A stretch of 64,000 nucleotides of DNA from Pseudomonadota bacterium (GTDB lineage: Bacteria > Pseudomonadota > Gammaproteobacteria > Enterobacterales > Enterobacteriaceae), in assembly GCA_018261615.1 (NCBI GenBank), contig JAGTSE010000006.1:1-64000 (forward strand). Direction: 5' to 3'. Under the pieces are notes generated by a model. It had not been told where the DNA came from and ran no database searches. It worked only from the letters and a program-made list of their open reading frames with translations. Both the position numbers and the translations under genes were made by a program. Shown in pieces: positions 18,930-27,767 of this stretch; position 1 is the first letter of the stretch; each line of letters opens with the position of its first letter.

Positions 18930-21900
18930 ATGGAGCTCAACCGGAGGCAGTTCTTTCGGATCTGCGCGGGCGGTATGGCAGGCACGACTGTCGCATCTCT
19001 CGGATTCTTATCATCTTTTTCCGTTCATGCGGAAACACGTCAATATAAACTCTTAAAAGCAAAAGAGACGCGAAATAACTGCACCTACTGCTCAGTCGGT
19101 TGTGGAATGCTGATGTATAGCCTCGGCGACAATGCGAAAAACGTTCACCAGAGTATTTATCATATTGAAGGCGATCCGGATCACCCGGTCAGCCGCGGCT
19201 CACTGTGCCCAAAAGGTGCAGGAGTGCTGGATTATATTCACAGCGAAACACGTTTACGTTACCCGGAATATCGCGCGCCGGGATCAGATAAGTGGCAGCG
19301 CATTTCCTGGGATGACGCTATCGAGCGTATTGCGCGATTAATGAAAAAAGATCGCGACGCCAATTTTATTGAAAAAAACGCGCAGGGGCTGACGGTCAAT
19401 CGCTGGACCACGACAGCCATGCTGTGCTCTTCGGCGGCCAGCAATGAAACCGGCATTCTCGACGGTAAATTCACCCGCTCGCTGGGGATGGTGGCAATTG
19501 ATTGCCAGGCACGCTTGTGCCACGGCCCGACCGTCTCGGCGTTGGCGCCGACTTTTGGTCGCGGTGCGATGACCAACAACTGGGTGGACATTAAAAACGC
19601 CAACGTGGTGCTGATCATGGGCGGGAATGCCGCCGAAGCGCACCCGGTTGGTTTTAAATGGGTGGTGGAAGCGCAAACCAAAAATGACGCCACCGTCTTG
19701 GTGGTCGATCCACGTTTTAACCGCAGCGCGGTAGTGGCGGACTTTTATGCGCCGATCCGCGCCGGTTCCGATGCCGCGTTTCTGCTTGGCGTAATCCGCT
19801 ACTTGCTTGAACACGATCAGGTTCAGCACGAGTATGTGCGGCACTACACCAACGCCGGGCTGATTATTCGTGAGGATTATGCCTTTAACGACGGTCTGTT
19901 CAGCGGCTATGACGCCAGCAAACGCCAGTACGACAAATCAAGCTGGTTCTATCAACTCGATGCCCAGGGCAATGCACTGCGTGATGATACCTTCAGCCAC
20001 CCGCACTGCGTGTGGAATCTGCTGAAAGCCCACGTTGATCGCTACACGCCGGAAATGGTCAGCCGCCTGTGCGGCACCACAGTGGAGGATTTCACCCATA
20101 TTTGCGGCGTTCTTGCCAGTACCAGCAAACCGGATCGCACGGCCACCATTCTCTATGCGCTGGGCTGGACGCACCATACCGCCGGGGCGCAGATTATTCG
20201 CGCCGCCGCAATGCTGCAACTGCTGCTTGGCAACATCGGTATGGCGGGCGGCGGGGTGAATGCCTTGCGCGGTCACTCCAACATTCAGGGCTATACCGAT
20301 CTTGGCCTGCTGTCGACCAATCTGCCGGGATATATGCCGCTGCCGTCGGAAAAACAGCCGGATTACCAGACCTATATTTCGCAAATCACGCCGCCGTCAC
20401 TGGGCGTGAATGAAGTCAACTACTGGCAGAACACACCGAAGTTTTTCGTCAGTATGATGAAAAGTTTCTGGGGCGAGCATGCCACGGCAGACAACAACTG
20501 GGGCTACGATTGGTTGCCGAAGTGGGACCGTCTGTACGATGTGATGAGCCAGGCCGAGATGATGCAGGAAGGCAAAATCAACGGTTACATTGTGCAAGGG
20601 TTCAACCCACTGGCCGCCTTCCCGGATAAAAACAAATCCTCACGCGCGCTGGCAAAACTGAAATACATGGTGGTTATCGATCCGCTGGCGACCGAATCCT
20701 CCACCTTCTGGCAGAACCACGGCGAGATGAACGACGTTAACCCGGCTGATATTCAGACCGAAGTGTTCCGTCTGCCGTCCTCCTGCTTTGCCGAAGAGGA
20801 TGGTTCGATTGCCAACTCCAGCCGCTGGTTGCAGTGGCACTGGGCCGCGGCCGAACCGCCGGGCGAAGCGCTGCACGATGCCAAAATCCTCGGACGGCTG
20901 TTTATGCGCCTGCGCGAGTTGTACCAGCAGGAGGGCGGAGCAAACCCCGCGCCGCTGCTGAATGTCAGTTGGGATTATGCCGACCCGTACGATCCACAAC
21001 CGGAAGAGATTGCCCGCGAAGCCAACGGCAAAGCGCTGCGCGATCTGTACGACGACAACGGTGTGCTGATCGCCAAAAAAGGGGAACAGTTAAGCAGCTT
21101 TGCCCAGTTACGCGCGGACGGCTCCACCAGCAGCTACTGCTGGGTCTACTGCGGTAGCTGGACGGCAAAAGGCAATCAGATGGCGAACCGCGATAACAGC
21201 GATCCATACGGTCTGGGTTGTACGCCGGGCTGGGCGTGGTCGTGGCCTGCCAACCGTCGTATTCTCTACAACCGTGCTTCCGCCGATCCGTCCGGGAAAC
21301 CGTGGGATGCCAAACGTGCACTGCTGCACTGGGACGGCCAGCGCTGGACGGGAATGGACGTGGCTGACTATAGCCAGGCCGCGCCGGGCAGCAATGTCGG
21401 GCCATTTATCATGAACCCGGAAGGCGTGGGGCGTCTCTTCTCGCTCGACAAGATGAACGACGGCCCGTTCCCGGAACATTACGAACCGATTGAGTCGCCG
21501 ATTGGCACCAACCCGCTGCACCCGGCGGTGGTTTCCAGCCCGGTGGTGCGCATCTTTGAAGCCGATAAAGCCAATATGGGCAAAGCCGATGCCTTCCCGT
21601 ATGTCGCCACGACGTATTCGATCACCGAGCTGTTCCGTCACTGGACAAAACACGCGCGGCTGAACGCCATTGCCCAGCCGGATCAGTTTATTGAGATCGG
21701 TGAAGCGCTGGCGCAGGAGAAGGGGATTGTGGCCGGTGATGTGGTGAAAGTCAGTTCCAGACGCGGCTACATCAAAGCCAAAGCGGTGGTCACCAAGCGC
21801 TTGCAGACGCTGACCATCGACGGCAAGCGCATCAATACCGTGGGCATTCCGTGTCACTGGGGTTTTGAAGGGGCAACGCGCAAAGGCTTCCTCGCCAATA

Positions 21901-21980
21901 CGCTGACGCCGTCGGTCGGTGATGCCAACTCGCAAACGCCGGAATACAAGGCGTTTTTAGTCAACATTGAGAAGGCGTAA
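18930..21980 (+). CDS. fdnG: Formate dehydrogenase-N alpha subunit, cysteine form
   Basis: The molybdopterin catalytic subunit that oxidises formate at the periplasmic side. The 1016-residue protein starts with a twin-arginine signal (NRRQFFR), then the 4Fe-4S motif CTYCSVGCGM...CPKG. The catalytic block is ARLCHGPT, with Cys197 encoded by TGC at 19518-19520. In E. coli FdnG and FdoG the equivalent residue is selenocysteine (UGA). The gene therefore needs no SECIS element, and the surrounding HGPT, GRGAMTN and GGNAAEAHPVGF motifs are intact. It is followed at 12 bases by fdnH. Cys forms usually turn over more slowly than Sec forms, but need neither selenium nor SelB. Confidence 0.93.
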   Translation: MELNRRQFFRICAGGMAGTTVASLGFLSSFSVHAETRQYKLLKAKETRNNCTYCSVGCGMLMYSLGDNAKNVHQSIYHIEGDPDHPVSRGSLCPKGAGVLDYIHSETRLRYPEYRAPGSDKWQRISWDDAIERIARLMKKDRDANFIEKNAQGLTVNRWTTTAMLCSSAASNETGILDGKFTRSLGMVAIDCQARLCHGPTVSALAPTFGRGAMTNNWVDIKNANVVLIMGGNAAEAHPVGFKWVVEAQTKNDATVLVVDPRFNRSAVVADFYAPIRAGSDAAFLLGVIRYLLEHDQVQHEYVRHYTNAGLIIREDYAFNDGLFSGYDASKRQYDKSSWFYQLDAQGNALRDDTFSHPHCVWNLLKAHVDRYTPEMVSRLCGTTVEDFTHICGVLASTSKPDRTATILYALGWTHHTAGAQIIRAAAMLQLLLGNIGMAGGGVNALRGHSNIQGYTDLGLLSTNLPGYMPLPSEKQPDYQTYISQITPPSLGVNEVNYWQNTPKFFVSMMKSFWGEHATADNNWGYDWLPKWDRLYDVMSQAEMMQEGKINGYIVQGFNPLAAFPDKNKSSRALAKLKYMVVIDPLATESSTFWQNHGEMNDVNPADIQTEVFRLPSSCFAEEDGSIANSSRWLQWHWAAAEPPGEALHDAKILGRLFMRLRELYQQEGGANPAPLLNVSWDYADPYDPQPEEIAREANGKALRDLYDDNGVLIAKKGEQLSSFAQLRADGSTSSYCWVYCGSWTAKGNQMANRDNSDPYGLGCTPGWAWSWPANRRILYNRASADPSGKPWDAKRALLHWDGQRWTGMDVADYSQAAPGSNVGPFIMNPEGVGRLFSLDKMNDGPFPEHYEPIESPIGTNPLHPAVVSSPVVRIFEADKANMGKADAFPYVATTYSITELFRHWTKHARLNAIAQPDQFIEIGEALAQEKGIVAGDVVKVSSRRGYIKAKAVVTKRLQTLTIDGKRINTVGIPCHWGFEGATRKGFLANTLTPSVGDANSQTPEYKAFLVNIEKA

Positions 21981-21992
21981 GGAAGCGAAGCG

Positions 21993-22874
21993 ATGTCCAT
22001 GCAATCACAAGACATTATCAAACGTTCAGCCACCAATGGCTTTACGCCACCGCCGCAGGCGCGGGATTTCCGCGCGGAAGTGGCAAAACTGATCGACGTC
22101 TCCACCTGCATCGGCTGTAAAGGCTGCCAGGTGGCCTGCTCTGAGTGGAACGATATTCGCGACGATGTGGGTTACTGCGCCGGGGTTTACGACAATCCGC
22201 TTGATTTAAGCGCGAAATCCTGGACAGTAATGCGTTTTAGCGAAACCACGCAGAACGGCAAGCTGGAGTGGCTGATCCGCAAGGATGGCTGCATGCACTG
22301 CGCCGATCCTGGTTGCCTGAAAGCCTGCCCGTCGGCGGGGGCGATTATTCAGTACGCTAACGGCATCGTCGATTTTCAGTCTGAGCACTGTATCGGCTGC
22401 GGTTACTGCATTGCCGGTTGTCCGTTCAACGTGCCGCGTCTCAACCCGCAGGATAACCGGGTTTACAAATGCACGCTCTGCGTCGATCGCGTCAGCGTAG
22501 GCCAGGAGCCTGCCTGCGTGAAAACCTGTCCGACCGGGGCGATTCACTTTGGCACCAAATCTGAAATGCTGGAACTGGGCGAGGCGCGCGTGGCGCAACT
22601 GCAAAAACGCGGCTACCCCCAGGCGGGCATCTACAATCCGCAGGGCGTCGGCGGTACGCATGTGATGTATGTGTTGCAACATGCTGACCAGCCGGAGCTG
22701 TATCACCATTTGCCCAGCGAACCGAAGATCGATGTTCCGGTAAATTTATGGCAGGGCATCCTCAAGCCGCTCTCCGCCGCCGGGTTTATCGCCACCTTTG
22801 CCGGTCTGCTGTTCCATTACATTGGTATCGGGCCGAACAAAGAGACGGATGACGAGGAGAATGATGATGAGTAA
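21993..22874 (+). CDS. fdnH: Formate dehydrogenase-N beta subunit
   Basis: The electron-transfer subunit linking FdnG to the membrane cytochrome. It has 293 residues with four 4Fe-4S motifs: [37 protein letters not shown], and CTLCVDRV with CVKTCP. One C-terminal membrane helix (about 248-275, [19 protein letters not shown]) anchors it from the periplasm. The stop overlaps the fdnI start, so the subunits are made together. Confidence 0.95.
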   Translation: MSMQSQDIIKRSATNGFTPPPQARDFRAEVAKLIDVSTCIGCKGCQVACSEWNDIRDDVGYCAGVYDNPLDLSAKSWTVMRFSETTQNGKLEWLIRKDGCMHCADPGCLKACPSAGAIIQYANGIVDFQSEHCIGCGYCIAGCPFNVPRLNPQDNRVYKCTLCVDRVSVGQEPACVKTCPTGAIHFGTKSEMLELGEARVAQLQKRGYPQAGIYNPQGVGGTHVMYVLQHADQPELYHHLPSEPKIDVPVNLWQGILKPLSAAGFIATFAGLLFHYIGIGPNKETDDEENDDE

Positions 22875-23499
22875 GATCCTGCGCACCAAATTTGTCGATC
22901 GGGCGTGTCACTGGACGGTGGTTATCTGCTTTTCCCTCGTGGCGGTTTCCGGTGTTGCGCTGTTCTTTCCGTCGCTGCAATGGCTGACACAAACCTTTGG
23001 CACGCCGCAGATGGGGCGCATCCTGCACCCGTTCTTTGGCGTGTTTATCTTCCTGATCCTGATGGTGATGTTCGCGCGTTTTGTGCATCACAACATTCCT
23101 GATAAACAGGATCTGCCGTGGATCAAAGGGATCGTGGAGGTGCTGAAGGGCAACGAGCATAAAGTGGCGGATGTCGGCAAATACAACGCCGGGCAGAAGA
23201 TGATGTTCTGGACCATCATGAGCATGATTACGCTCCTGCTGGCAACCGGCATTGTCATCTGGCGGCCGTGGTTTGCCCACTATTTTCCGATCCCGCTGAT
23301 CCGCTGGTGTTTGCTGATCCACGCCAGCTCGGCCGTGGTGCTGATCCTTGCCATTCTGGTGCATATCTATATGGCGTTCTGGGTGAAAGGGTCGATCACC
23401 GGCATGATTGAAGGCAAAGTGAGCCGTCGCTGGGCGAAGAAACATCACCCGCGCTGGTATCGCGAAGTGGAGGCCGCTGAGAAAAAACAGCAGCCATAA
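22867..23499 (+). CDS. fdnI: Formate dehydrogenase-N cytochrome b556 subunit
   Basis: The membrane subunit that carries two haems b and passes electrons to menaquinone. It has 210 residues and four hydrophobic helices, with conserved histidines in [21 protein letters not shown] and VHIYMAFW, and the signature [17 protein letters not shown]. Three in-frame ATGs lie at 22861, 22864 and 22867; the last gives the MSKILRTKF start seen in relatives and sits 7 bases after AGGAG. It overlaps the fdnH stop by 8 bases. Confidence 0.94.
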   Translation: MSKILRTKFVDRACHWTVVICFSLVAVSGVALFFPSLQWLTQTFGTPQMGRILHPFFGVFIFLILMVMFARFVHHNIPDKQDLPWIKGIVEVLKGNEHKVADVGKYNAGQKMMFWTIMSMITLLLATGIVIWRPWFAHYFPIPLIRWCLLIHASSAVVLILAILVHIYMAFWVKGSITGMIEGKVSRRWAKKHHPRWYREVEAAEKKQQP

Positions 23500-23506
23500 T
23501 CCCGCC

Positions 23507-23534
23507 TGGCCGGAGGCAATCCGTTCTCCGGCCA
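23507..23534 (+). terminator. Hairpin after fdnI
   Basis: TGGCCGGAG and CTCCGGCCA form a 9-bp stem 7 bases after the stop. No T tract follows. Confidence 0.55.
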
Positions 23535-23632
23535 CACTCTCTCTGGCCGCCGCTCCGCTGGCTTTTCCGAATATCGTCTATGATTGTTTCTCGTGACATC
23601 GTGGAGAGGAGAAGGTATGGAGTCGACATCTT

Positions 23633-23767
23633 AATCAGCGTATTCGCAGGCCACAGCGTGACCGGCCAAAGAGTGGCGGCAAAGCGCCAGGAAAAGCCCA
23701 GTCCGATAATACCGAGCACAATGCCAAAATAACCAGCAGGAAGGTTGAGGTGTGAATTTTTCATCAC
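23633..23767 (-). pseudogene. tehA-type transporter, N-terminal remnant
   Basis: The first 45 residues (NLPAGYFGIVLGIIGLGFSWR, then LWPVTLWPANTLI) match the first membrane helix of TehA-like TDT-family transporters. After that the frame reads unrelated sequence and runs into the fdnI 3' region. Intact family members have about ten helices, so this is a severe 3' truncation. Confidence 0.6.
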
Positions 23768-23982
23768 CAGTCTCCTGAATATACACAGAATAAATTTCGG
23801 GATATCATATATGATATTTTAAATGAATGTTTTATTTATTTACCGGGTTCAGTGGGTTAAATACGTCCGCTGAGTGGTCATATTGTAATCTCTTATTCTT
23901 CGACTATTGTTATAGAGTAAATGATAGGTTGTGTTTTTCTGTTATTTACAACGTTCTCATAAACGATATGGAGAATTCGGTG

Positions 23983-24258
23983 ATGAACAAAAAAAGTTTA
24001 GTGATTATTAGTATGTTAACGTTATTGGCCAGTAATGCCTGGGCCGCGAAACAGATGGAAAAGTCAGACTTTGATAAAGTCTCTTTGCAATATGAAAAAA
24101 TCGGTACGATATCGACAGAAAACGAGATGGCGCCGATGGATGCCCGTCATGAGCTGAGTAAACTGGCCGACGAGAAGGGCGGCGATGTTTATGTGATCAC
24201 TTCAGCTCAGTCCAAGGAAAAAATCCATGCCACCGCCGATGTGTACAAGAAAAAATAA
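23983..24258 (+). CDS. DUF1471 (YhcN/BhsA-like) small periplasmic protein
   Basis: A 91-residue secreted protein: a Sec signal ([19 protein letters not shown]) followed by a DUF1471 domain with the typical [33 protein letters not shown] arrangement. Members such as BhsA, McbA and YhcN respond to stress and affect biofilm or envelope properties. I start at ATG 23983, ahead of the signal peptide; an in-frame ATG at 23968 is also possible. It forms its own transcription unit, closed by a strong terminator. Confidence 0.85.
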   Translation: MNKKSLVIISMLTLLASNAWAAKQMEKSDFDKVSLQYEKIGTISTENEMAPMDARHELSKLADEKGGDVYVITSAQSKEKIHATADVYKKK

Positions 24259-24271
24259 ATGCATGATACAG

Positions 24272-24293
24272 CCCCCGGTATGCCGGGGGTTTT
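24272..24293 (+). terminator. Terminator of the DUF1471 gene
   Basis: CCCCCGG and CCGGGGG form a 7-bp stem with a TATG loop, followed by TTTT. Confidence 0.88.
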
Positions 24294-24339
24294 CGCGTCA
24301 TCGTGGCTTTTGCTTGTTTGTTAATTTTTATATCGCTCA

Positions 24340-24755
24340 TAACTTCCTTGATTTCAGGAATCTTTTAGAAAAGCCTTAGAGGCCATCAAGAGTAAGGAAG
24401 TTCCGGGATACATTGTTCCTGTTAACTTTTATAAAACACGGTACAGTGATTCTTATAAGAATATTCACAATGATTTTTTATTGGGGCTACTGGAAATATT
24501 ATTCTGATGCGTTTGACTGGAATGAAGGCGCTTATAGACCGCTGGCAGAAAAAGTTTATCAAGAAAATTTTTTTAAGAAACGGACGCACAGATACTCAGC
24601 CTAATGATTTGTTTGATTCTTTTAACCAGCACTATCCGCACAAATTTGACGATATTGCCCAATTGACGCGCCTTGCCTGCCTGGTGGTGCGTGAGGAAGC
24701 GGAAGCCTGTGGCCTAAAAACAGCGTCTTTGCTTCGCTTTTTTTCATTTTTTTAA
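24340..24755 (+). pseudogene. Decayed coding sequence, family unknown
   Basis: Three overlapping frames read like one broken protein. The first (from about 24350) gives ALEAIKSKEVPGYIVPVNFY and stops after LLGLLEILF. The second continues after a one-base shift with SDAFDWNEGAYRPLAEKVY. The third ends near 24755 after FDDIAQLTRLACLVVREEAE. No start codon with a ribosome site is visible. I do not recognise the family. Confidence 0.35.
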
Positions 24756-24828
24756 GCAATATTTTTACCGCTCATCCGTCTACTTCATCGCAAGCAGTTA
24801 TTCACTAATCTGATGGAGTAATAAAATA

Positions 24829-25278
24829 ATGAGAGACTTTGATATGCATGGGCACATGCGTGGACACGGTTTTGGACGCCATCGCATGATGAAACATGTG
24901 ATTCTCGGTGTCGCGCTGGTGGCCATCCTGGGGCTGCTGGTGATGTCGCTGTGGAATGCGCTGTTGCCTGCCATTCTCGGCGTAAAAAGCATTGGCTTCT
25001 GGCAGGCGTTGGGCGTGCTGGTGCTGTGCCGCATTTTGTTCGGCGGCCTGGGTTTTCGACCGGGGATGTTTGGCATGGCGCGGGCGCATCGCCGCATGCA
25101 TGATCGCTGGATGCAGATGACGCCGGAACAGCGTGAAGAGTTTATTCGCCATCGTCGCGACGGCTTTGGTCGTCACGGGCATCGCGACCATTGCGGCTGG
25201 CGCGGACATCGCGATGAGCAGGCAGAAGATCGCACTCAGCCTGACAATAATCGCCCAAAAACACCGGACGCAGAGTGA
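24829..25278 (+). CDS. His-rich single-pass membrane protein next to an ECF sigma factor
   Basis: A 149-residue protein with two hydrophobic segments (roughly 22-50 and 55-72) between a His/Arg-rich N-terminus (HGHMRGHGFGRHR) and a C-terminal tail rich in His and Arg with one Cys. The tail contains MTPEQREEF, similar to the LTPEQ motif of CpxP/ZraP-type periplasmic stress proteins. Its stop overlaps the upstream candidate start of the sigma factor, so the two are translationally coupled. By position it could be a metal- or envelope-sensing partner or anti-sigma factor; this is inference only. Confidence 0.7.
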   Translation: MRDFDMHGHMRGHGFGRHRMMKHVILGVALVAILGLLVMSLWNALLPAILGVKSIGFWQALGVLVLCRILFGGLGFRPGMFGMARAHRRMHDRWMQMTPEQREEFIRHRRDGFGRHGHRDHCGWRGHRDEQAEDRTQPDNNRPKTPDAE

Positions 25279-25283
25279 ACACA

Positions 25284-25844
25284 ATGAGAGGCGGTGTGGC
25301 GGGGGAATCACTGCTAATGGCAGCGCTTAATGCCTGCCGATCGCGGCTGAAAGCCTTTATCCGTGGTCGCACTGCGGTTCGGGACGATGCAGACGACATC
25401 CTGCAGGAAGTGACATATCAACTGATGCAGGTGGAGCAGCCGGTGGAGAATGTCGCGGCATGGTTGTTTCGCGCAGCGCGCAATGAAATGACTGATCGGG
25501 CGCGCAAAAAACGGGAACTACCGTTATCCGGCTTTTTCACTGACGACGAGGGAGATGTCGCCGAAGATGAGCTGGCGGAAACGCTGTTCGGTGTGCCGCA
25601 AACCCCGGAAGAGGAATACCTGAAAATGCTGCTGTGGGAAGAGCTGGAGCAGGCGCTGGCTGAGCTGCCGCCAGCACAGCGTGAGGTATTCGAGAAAACG
25701 GAGCTGTACGGCTACAGCTATAAAGAACTGGCGGAGGAGTGCGGCGCCAGCCAGCAGGCGTTACTTTCCCGCAAACACAAAGCCGTACTGTATCTACGCT
25801 CGCGATTGCGCAGCGTTTACGAGGCGCTGACGGAAGAGCCATGA
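25284..25844 (+). CDS. ECF-type RNA polymerase sigma factor
   Basis: A 186-residue sigma-70-like factor. Region 2 has DDADDILQEVTYQL and the VAAWLFRAARNEMTDRAR element. Region 4 has LPPAQREVFEKTELYGYSYKELAEECG followed by a helix-turn-helix that includes SRKHKAVLYLRSRL. I start at ATG 25284. A GTG at 25275 overlaps the stop of the upstream membrane-protein gene and could be the true start. Neither has a clear ribosome site, which fits translational coupling. The target regulon is unknown. Confidence 0.85.
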   Translation: MRGGVAGESLLMAALNACRSRLKAFIRGRTAVRDDADDILQEVTYQLMQVEQPVENVAAWLFRAARNEMTDRARKKRELPLSGFFTDDEGDVAEDELAETLFGVPQTPEEEYLKMLLWEELEQALAELPPAQREVFEKTELYGYSYKELAEECGASQQALLSRKHKAVLYLRSRLRSVYEALTEEP

Positions 25845-25924
25845 AGCCCAGAGCAATGTTTTCTTTGATTAAAGCCAGCCAGCAACGCCTCTTCGTACAC
25901 ACATCTCCTTAACCCGCGGGGGGA

Positions 25925-27223
25925 TTATTCCCCCCAGCGCTCCCGCAAATAGTTGACCGCTTGCTGTGTCTGCGGCCGGTTCAGATAATCTTCGCGAAAC
26001 AAAATGGTGCCGCTAATCTGTGGCAGCGATTCGTTTAAATCGAGCTGTTTTTTCAGCTCCGGTACGCCGCCGTTCACCATCCAGTCCGGCTCCATCTTCG
26101 ACGGTTCACCCACTTTATACAGTGCGATGCCGATATACAGGCGCGTATGGGTGGGTTTGACGACATTGGCCCACCATTTTGCCAGCACGTCATACCGCGC
26201 AGCGCTACGCGAGAAGGGCCAGTAAATTTGCGGGGCAATATAATCCAGCAATCCTTGCTGCACCCAGCGACGGGTATCGGCGAAGGATTCATCGTAAGCC
26301 GCCGCGCCGCGCGTGTCGGATCCGGCCGCGTCGAAGGAGCGGTTGCGCCATACACCGGCAGGGCTGACGCCAAATTCTACGCCTGGTTTCAGTTGTTTAA
26401 TGGTGCGGGAAACCTGCTCAATCAGTAGCAGGGTGTTGTTGCGCCGCCAGTCAGCTTTGGAGCTAAAACCCTGGCCATATTGCTGGAAGGTCTGGTTGTC
26501 ATTCAGTTGTGAACCGGGCGTTTCGGTATAGAAATAGTCATCAAACTGCACGCCATCAACAGGGTAATGGGTAACCACTTCGGCCACGATGCTGGTGATC
26601 CAGTCGCGTGCATCCGGAATGCCAGGATCGAGCACCAGGCGGTCACTGGCGGTGCGGATCCAGTCGTGATGCAGCACAAATACGCTGGCCGGGTGCAACG
26701 AGAGCGTGCGGTTAAGCGCCGCGATGGTCGCTGGCTGTGTGTTAACCGCCACGCGGTACGGGTTAAACCAGGCATGCACTTTCATGCCGCGTTTATGTGC
26801 TTCATCAAGCACAAACTGCAACGGATCGTAGCCAGGATCTTGGCCAATCGTACCGGTCAGCATATCGGACCACGGCAAAATTTTAGAGGGCCACAGCGCG
26901 GTGCCGTCCGGCTTCACCTGGAAAAAGACGGTATTAATGCCAAGGCTTTTGAGTTTATCCAGTTTCTCTACCAGCGCCTGCTGCTGCATGCGAATGCGCA
27001 TATCGGCGCTACTGACATTCACCGAGTTGACCGGCGGCCAGTCGAGGCGGGAAACCGTCGACAGCCAGACGCCGCGGACCGGCTGTGAGTTTTTATCCGT
27101 CGCAGGCAACGGCTGTTTCGTCACTGGCGGTAGCGGAGTGACAAGAGATTTAGGCGGTTTGGAGGAACAACTGACCAGCAAAAGCGCAGTAGCAAAAAGA
27201 ACGACTGACTTTTTAAGGGACAT
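25925..27223 (-). CDS. digH: DigH-type lipoprotein glycosyl hydrolase (YddW)
   Basis: DigH cleaves denuded glycan strands of peptidoglycan during cell division at the outer membrane. The 432-residue product has a lipoprotein signal with lipobox LVSC and a GH10-like barrel typical of E. coli YddW: RGVWLSTVSRLDWPP, NTVFFQVKPDGTALWPSKILPWS, and GVQFDDYFY with acidic catalytic candidates. I start at ATG 27223, which places the signal peptide at the N-terminus; the ORF could start 27 codons earlier. The next gene upstream ends 5 bases before it. Confidence 0.93.
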   Translation of the reverse strand: MSLKKSVVLFATALLLVSCSSKPPKSLVTPLPPVTKQPLPATDKNSQPVRGVWLSTVSRLDWPPVNSVNVSSADMRIRMQQQALVEKLDKLKSLGINTVFFQVKPDGTALWPSKILPWSDMLTGTIGQDPGYDPLQFVLDEAHKRGMKVHAWFNPYRVAVNTQPATIAALNRTLSLHPASVFVLHHDWIRTASDRLVLDPGIPDARDWITSIVAEVVTHYPVDGVQFDDYFYTETPGSQLNDNQTFQQYGQGFSSKADWRRNNTLLLIEQVSRTIKQLKPGVEFGVSPAGVWRNRSFDAAGSDTRGAAAYDESFADTRRWVQQGLLDYIAPQIYWPFSRSAARYDVLAKWWANVVKPTHTRLYIGIALYKVGEPSKMEPDWMVNGGVPELKKQLDLNESLPQISGTILFREDYLNRPQTQQAVNYLRERWGE

Positions 27224-27227
27224 CTTA

Positions 27228-27518
27228 TTAGCTCTTATTGATGATTCGACTGCGGGTCCACGGATTAACAGTGGGCTCATCCTTGTTGACCGGGGCGGTA
27301 TCATCCAGGGAATCCAGATACAGCGCCTCGACTTCTGCGCGCGCCCAGGGCGTCCGGCGCAGAAACTTGAGACTGGATTTAACGCTGGGTTCGTTTTTAA
27401 AGCAATTAATATTGATGCGTTTACCCAGTTCGTTCCAGCCGTAACGGGCGACCAGCGCGTTGATCTGCATCTCTAGAGTGACGCCATGCAGGGGATCTTT
27501 CGACGTGTGAGCAGCCAT
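27228..27518 (-). CDS. VF530-family DNA-binding protein (DUF2132)
   Basis: A 96-residue protein with the VF530 signature: [21 protein letters not shown], then [27 protein letters not shown]. Family members are small and basic and have been described as DNA-binding; the cellular role is not established. It lies just upstream of digH on the same strand and probably shares its transcript. Confidence 0.85.
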   Translation of the reverse strand: MAAHTSKDPLHGVTLEMQINALVARYGWNELGKRININCFKNEPSVKSSLKFLRRTPWARAEVEALYLDSLDDTAPVNKDEPTVNPWTRSRIINKS

Positions 27519-27698
27519 GTGAAGTCCGGTAATTTCTGCTTTTCAACAGGTGAGATATATTGTGGGAAAGGGTACAAGAAAGCCTGTAAAGCGGCAATGC
27601 CTGACGATCTGTTCCCCGGCATCGTTTACAGCCGAGTTCGCTGAACCCCGATGATCGTCCAGGCGGCGGCCTCCGGATTCCTTAAGAGCTACCTATTT

Positions 27699-27734
27699 TT
27701 CGTGCTGGCAGAGCAGGTTGTCTGCCAGCACGAA
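27699..27734. repeat. Perfect 14-bp inverted repeat beyond the aspartokinase gene
   Basis: TTCGTGCTGGCAGA is matched by TCTGCCAGCACGAA with an 8-base loop, 34 bases after the end of the aspartokinase gene. It would be a strong hairpin on either strand, but only an A run follows it on the minus strand. It may be a Rho-type or bidirectional transcript end. Confidence 0.6.
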
Positions 27735-27767
27735 GCTGAGCTTAAGCGCTGAGCTTGTCAATTGCCG

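Noticed and set aside
19518..19520. A recoded UGA in fdnG
   Set aside because: The codon is TGC, so the gene encodes Cys and no SECIS element is needed.
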